Assembly: GCA_949752735.1 (NCBI GenBank)
Contig: OX457046.1
Location: 33,090,269 to 33,154,268, forward strand
Direction of reading: 5' to 3'
Length of the DNA: 64,000 bases
Origin: Lumbricus terrestris
Taxonomy: Eukaryota > Annelida > Clitellata > Crassiclitellata > Lumbricidae
Part shown: one piece after another, positions 61,101 through 64,000 of the stretch
How the letters are laid out: every line of letters starts with the position of its first letter
Numbering within the stretch: position 1 is the first letter of the stretch
Program-made: the position numbers and the translations under genes
Notes under the pieces: generated by a model
The model's input: the letters and a program-made list of their open reading frames with translations, nothing else
Databases searched by the model: none
Told to the model about the DNA's origin: nothing

Positions 61101-64000
61101 AGTCTTCAATTTAGTCGTCAGTTTAGTCGCCAATTTAGTCTTCAATTTAGTCGTCAGTTTAGTCGCCAATTTAGTCGTCAATTTAGTCGTCAATTTTGTC
61201 GTCAATTTAGTCGTCAATTTAGTCTTCAATTTAGTCGTCAATTTAGTCTTCAATTTAGTCGTCAGTTTAGTCGCCAATTTAGTCTTCAATTTAGTCGTCA
61301 GTTTAGTCGCCAATATTGTCGTCAATTTAGTCTTCAATTTAGTCGTCAATTTAGTCTTCAATTTAGTCGTCAATTTAGTCTTCAATTTAGTCGTCAATTT
61401 AGTCTTCAATTTAGTCGTCAATTTAGTCTTCAATTTAGTCGTCAATTTAGTCTTCAATTTAGTCGTCAATTTAGTCTTCAATTTAGTCGTCAATTTAGTC
61501 TTCAATTTAGTCGTCAGTTTAGTCGCCAAGTTAGTCTTCAATTTAGTCTTCAATTTAGTCGTCAGTTTAGTCTTCAATTTAGTCGTCAATTTAGTCTTCA
61601 ATTTAGTCGTCAGTTTAGTCGCCAAGTTAGTCTTCAATTTAGTCTTCAATTTAGTCGTCAGTTTAGTCTTCAATTTAGTCGTCAATTTAGTCTTCAATTT
61701 AGTCGTCAGTTTAGTCTTCAATTTAGTCGTCAATTTAGTCTTCAATTTAGTCGTCAATTTAGTCTTCAATTTAGTCGTCAGTTTAGTCGCCAAGTTAGTC
61801 TTCAATTTAGTCTTCAATTTAGTCGTCAGTTTAGTCGCCAATTTAGTCGTCAATTTAGTCTTCAATTCAGTCTTCAATTTAGTCTTCAATTTAGTCGTCA
61901 GTTTAGTCGCCAATTTAGTCGTCAATTTAGTCTTCAATTTAGTCGTCAATTTAGTCTTCAATTTAGTCGTCAATTTAGTCTTCAATTTAGTCGTCAGTTT
62001 AGTCGCCAATTTAGTCTTCAATTTAGTCGTCAGTTTAGTCGCCAATATTGTCGTCAATTTAGTCGCTTACTTAGTCGTCAATTAAGTCGCCAACCTAGTC
62101 GCCAATTTAGTCGTAAATTTAGTCGTCAATTTGGTCGATAATTTAGTCGTCAATTTAGTCGATAATTTAGTCGTCAATTTAGTCTTCAATTTAGTCGTCA
62201 ATTTAGTCTTCAATTTAGTCGTCAATTTAGTCTTCAATTTAGTCGTCAATTTAGTCTTCAATTTAGTCGTCAGTTTAGTCGCCAAGTTAGTCTTCAATTT
62301 AGTCTTCAATTTAGTCGTCAGTTTAGTCTTCAATTTAGTCGTCAATTTAGTCTTCAATTTAGTCGTCTATTTAGTCGCCAATTTAGTCGCTAATTTAGTC
62401 GCCAATTTAGTCGCCAATGTAGCCGTCAATTTAGTCGCTTATTTAGTCATCAATTTAGTCGTCAATTTAGTCTTCAATTTAGTCGTCAATTTAGTCTTCA
62501 ATTTAGTCTTCAATTTAGTCGTCAATTTAGTCTTCAATTTAGTCGTCTATTTAGTCGCCAATTTAGTCGCTAATTTAGTCACCAATTTAGTCGCCAATGT
62601 AGCCGTCAATTTAGTCGCTTATTTAGTCATCAATTTAGTCGCTAATGTAGTCGTCAATTTAGTCGTCAATTTAGTCGCCAATTTAGCCGTCAACTCAGTC
62701 GTCACTTTAGTCGTCAATTTAGTCGTTAATTTAGTCGATAATTTAGTCGTCAATTTAGTATATAATTTAGTCGCCTATCTAGTCGCCAATTTAGTCGCCA
62801 ATTTAATCGTCAATTTAGTCCTCAATTTAGTCGGAAATTTAGTCGGCAATTTAGTCGGCAATTTTGTCGCTTACATAGTCGCCAATTTAGTCGACAATTT
62901 AGTCGCTTATTTAGTCGTCAATGAAGTCACCCATTTAGTCGTCAACTTAGTCGTCAATTTAGTAGTCAATTTAGTCGATAATTTATTCGTCAAATTAGTC
63001 GTCAATTCAGCCGCCTATTTTGTCGTCAATTTAGTCGTCATTTTAGTCGATTATTTAGTCGCCAATTTAGTGGTTAAATTAGTCGTCAATTTATTCGTCA
63101 ATTTAGTCGCTAATTTAGTCGTCAGTCTAATTTAGGGTTCAATTTAGTCGTTAATTTAGTCGCCAATTTAGTCGCTAATTTAGTCACTAATTTAGTCGTC
63201 AAAATAGTCGCCAATTTTGTCGTCAATTTAGCTGATAATTTAGCCGCCAATTAATTCGATAAATTAGTCGTCAATTTAGTCGTTAATTTAGTCGCTAATG
63301 TAGTCGTCAATTTAGTCGTCAATTTAGTCGCTTATTTAGTAGTCAATTTAGTCGTCAGCTTAGTCGTCAATTTAGTCGTCAATTTAGTCGATAATTTAAT
63401 CACCAAATTAGTCGTCAATGTAGTCGTCAACTAACTTAACTAAGGCGTCAATTTAGTCGTTAATTTAGTCGATAATTTAGTCGATATTTTAGTCATCAAA
63501 TTAGTCGTCAATTTAGTCGTCAATTCAGTCGTCAATTTAGTCGCCAATTTTGTCGTTTATTTAGTCATCAATTTAGTCGTCAATTTAGTGGTCAATTTAG
63601 TCGTCAATTTAGTCGCCAGTTTAGTCGTCAATTTTGTCTTCAATTTAGTCGTTAATCTAGTCGGCAATTTATTCGGTAATTTAGTTGTCAATTTATACGT
63701 CAATTTAGTCGTCAATTTAGTCGCTTACTTAGTCGTCAATTAAGTCGCCAACCTAGTCGCCAATTTAGTCGTAAATTTAGTCGTCAATTTAGTCGATAAT
63801 TTAGTCGTCAATTTAGTCGATAATTTAGTCGCCAATTTAGTCGTCAATTTAGTCGTCAATTTTGTCGTCAATTTAGTCGTCAATTTAGTCTTCAATTTAG
63901 TCGTCAATTTAGTCTTCAATTTAGTCGTCAGTTTAGTCGCCAATTTAGTCTTCAATTTAGTCGTCAGTTTAGTCGCCAATATTGTCGTCAATTTAGTCTT

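Larger units (their letters stand above)
19831..63150. repeat. Higher-order-repeat landmark series within the satellite
   Basis: The phase-breaking landmark TTTAGGGTTCAATTT recurs with its GGGTTC at 19841, 22495, 23889, 26543, 29257, 33207, 33977, 35419, 38609, 40051, 43241, 45031, 47757, 50490, 56804, 59365 and 63135. About 300 bases after nearly every one (56804 appears to lack it) comes a second landmark, CAACTAACTTAACTAAGGCG. Most spacings equal 12n+2 (2654, 1394, 2714, 3950, 770, 1442, 1790, 2726, 6314, 3770), so each complete higher-order unit carries one 2-base phase shift. The copy at 50490 has a different left junction, lacking GTCAGTCTAA. Confidence 0.9.
19028..64000. repeat. Giant 12-bp satellite array, (GTCGTCAATTTA)n, open at the right edge
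   Basis: About 44.97 kb, roughly 3,700 units, of a 12-base repeat with consensus GTCGTCAATTTA. Common variants are GTCTTCAATTTA, GTCGCCAATTTA, GTCGATAATTTA, GTCGTTAATTTA and GTCGTCAGTTTA. Variants are ordered, not random: long blocks recur in the same order as higher-order repeats. It holds no unrelated insertion that I could see. One minus frame (KLTT per unit) and two plus frames (VVNL and RQFS per unit) avoid stops, giving frames up to 395 codons; these have no start context, splice support or composition expected of genes and are not called. Each unit carries at least one CpG. The array resembles a long satellite or heterochromatic block; centromeric or other function cannot be judged from sequence. 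Confidence 0.98.

Noticed and set aside
19029..64000. Dozens of 60-395-codon frames reading TKLTTKLK or VVNLVFNL repeats as genes
   Set aside because: They follow automatically from a 12-bp unit with stop-free frames on both strands, end at random variant units, and have no domains, unique ends or splice signals.
19028..64000. CRISPR array
   Set aside because: There are no unique spacers between repeats, the unit is only 12 bp and contiguous, and the surroundings are eukaryotic.

Overview
The window looks like nuclear DNA from an animal, most likely a marine invertebrate. There are no operons or bacterial signals. It has one short intron-containing gene for an inhibitor-of-apoptosis (BIR + RING) protein with consensus splice sites, a eukaryotic-type tRNA-Gly, a tRNA-derived SINE, CR1/L2-like LINE fragments, hAT-like non-autonomous DNA transposons and many long microsatellites. 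The species cannot be named from sequence reading alone.

Layout. 1-7000: AT-rich degenerate repeats, a 97-bp minisatellite (1316-1996), a possible first exon of a His/Asp/Asn-rich repeat protein on the minus strand (2096-2722) with a good splice donor, oppositely oriented tetranucleotide arrays, a 27-bp minisatellite, and a broken LINE reverse-transcriptase fragment. 7008-7949: a non-autonomous hAT-type element with matching ends, an exact 8-bp target-site duplication and an internal 86-90-bp tandem repeat. 8400-10350: very long (CATA)n and (GT)n tracts. 12074-12984: a second element with short inverted ends, flanked by unusually long 20-bp direct repeats. 13642-16780: the IAP gene. Its BIR exon and RING exon join in phase across a 1753-bp intron to give a predicted 208-aa protein, and a 218-bp MITE sits 11 bp inside the intron. 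17395-17730: the 3' end of a LINE open reading frame on the minus strand. 18197-18267: tRNA-Gly(CCC). 18463-18639: a tRNA-derived SINE with a perfect 12-bp target-site duplication.

From about 19026 to the right edge (about 45 kb, 70% of the window) everything is one satellite array built on a 12-bp unit, GTCGTCAATTTA, running off the end of the window. Variant units form higher-order repeats marked by a phase-breaking landmark (TTTAGGGTTCAATTT) seen 17 times. The array contains a near-identical 4632-bp tandem duplication, a 1790-bp one, a 2352-bp one, and two short islands in inverted orientation. The 12-bp period is a multiple of 3, so the array yields many long Lys/Thr-rich (minus) and Val/Asn/Leu-rich (plus) open frames. 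I treat these as by-products of the repeat, not genes. The array begins next to a degenerate repeat carrying similar GATGACTTTTTAGTCAT words, which suggests where the satellite came from.
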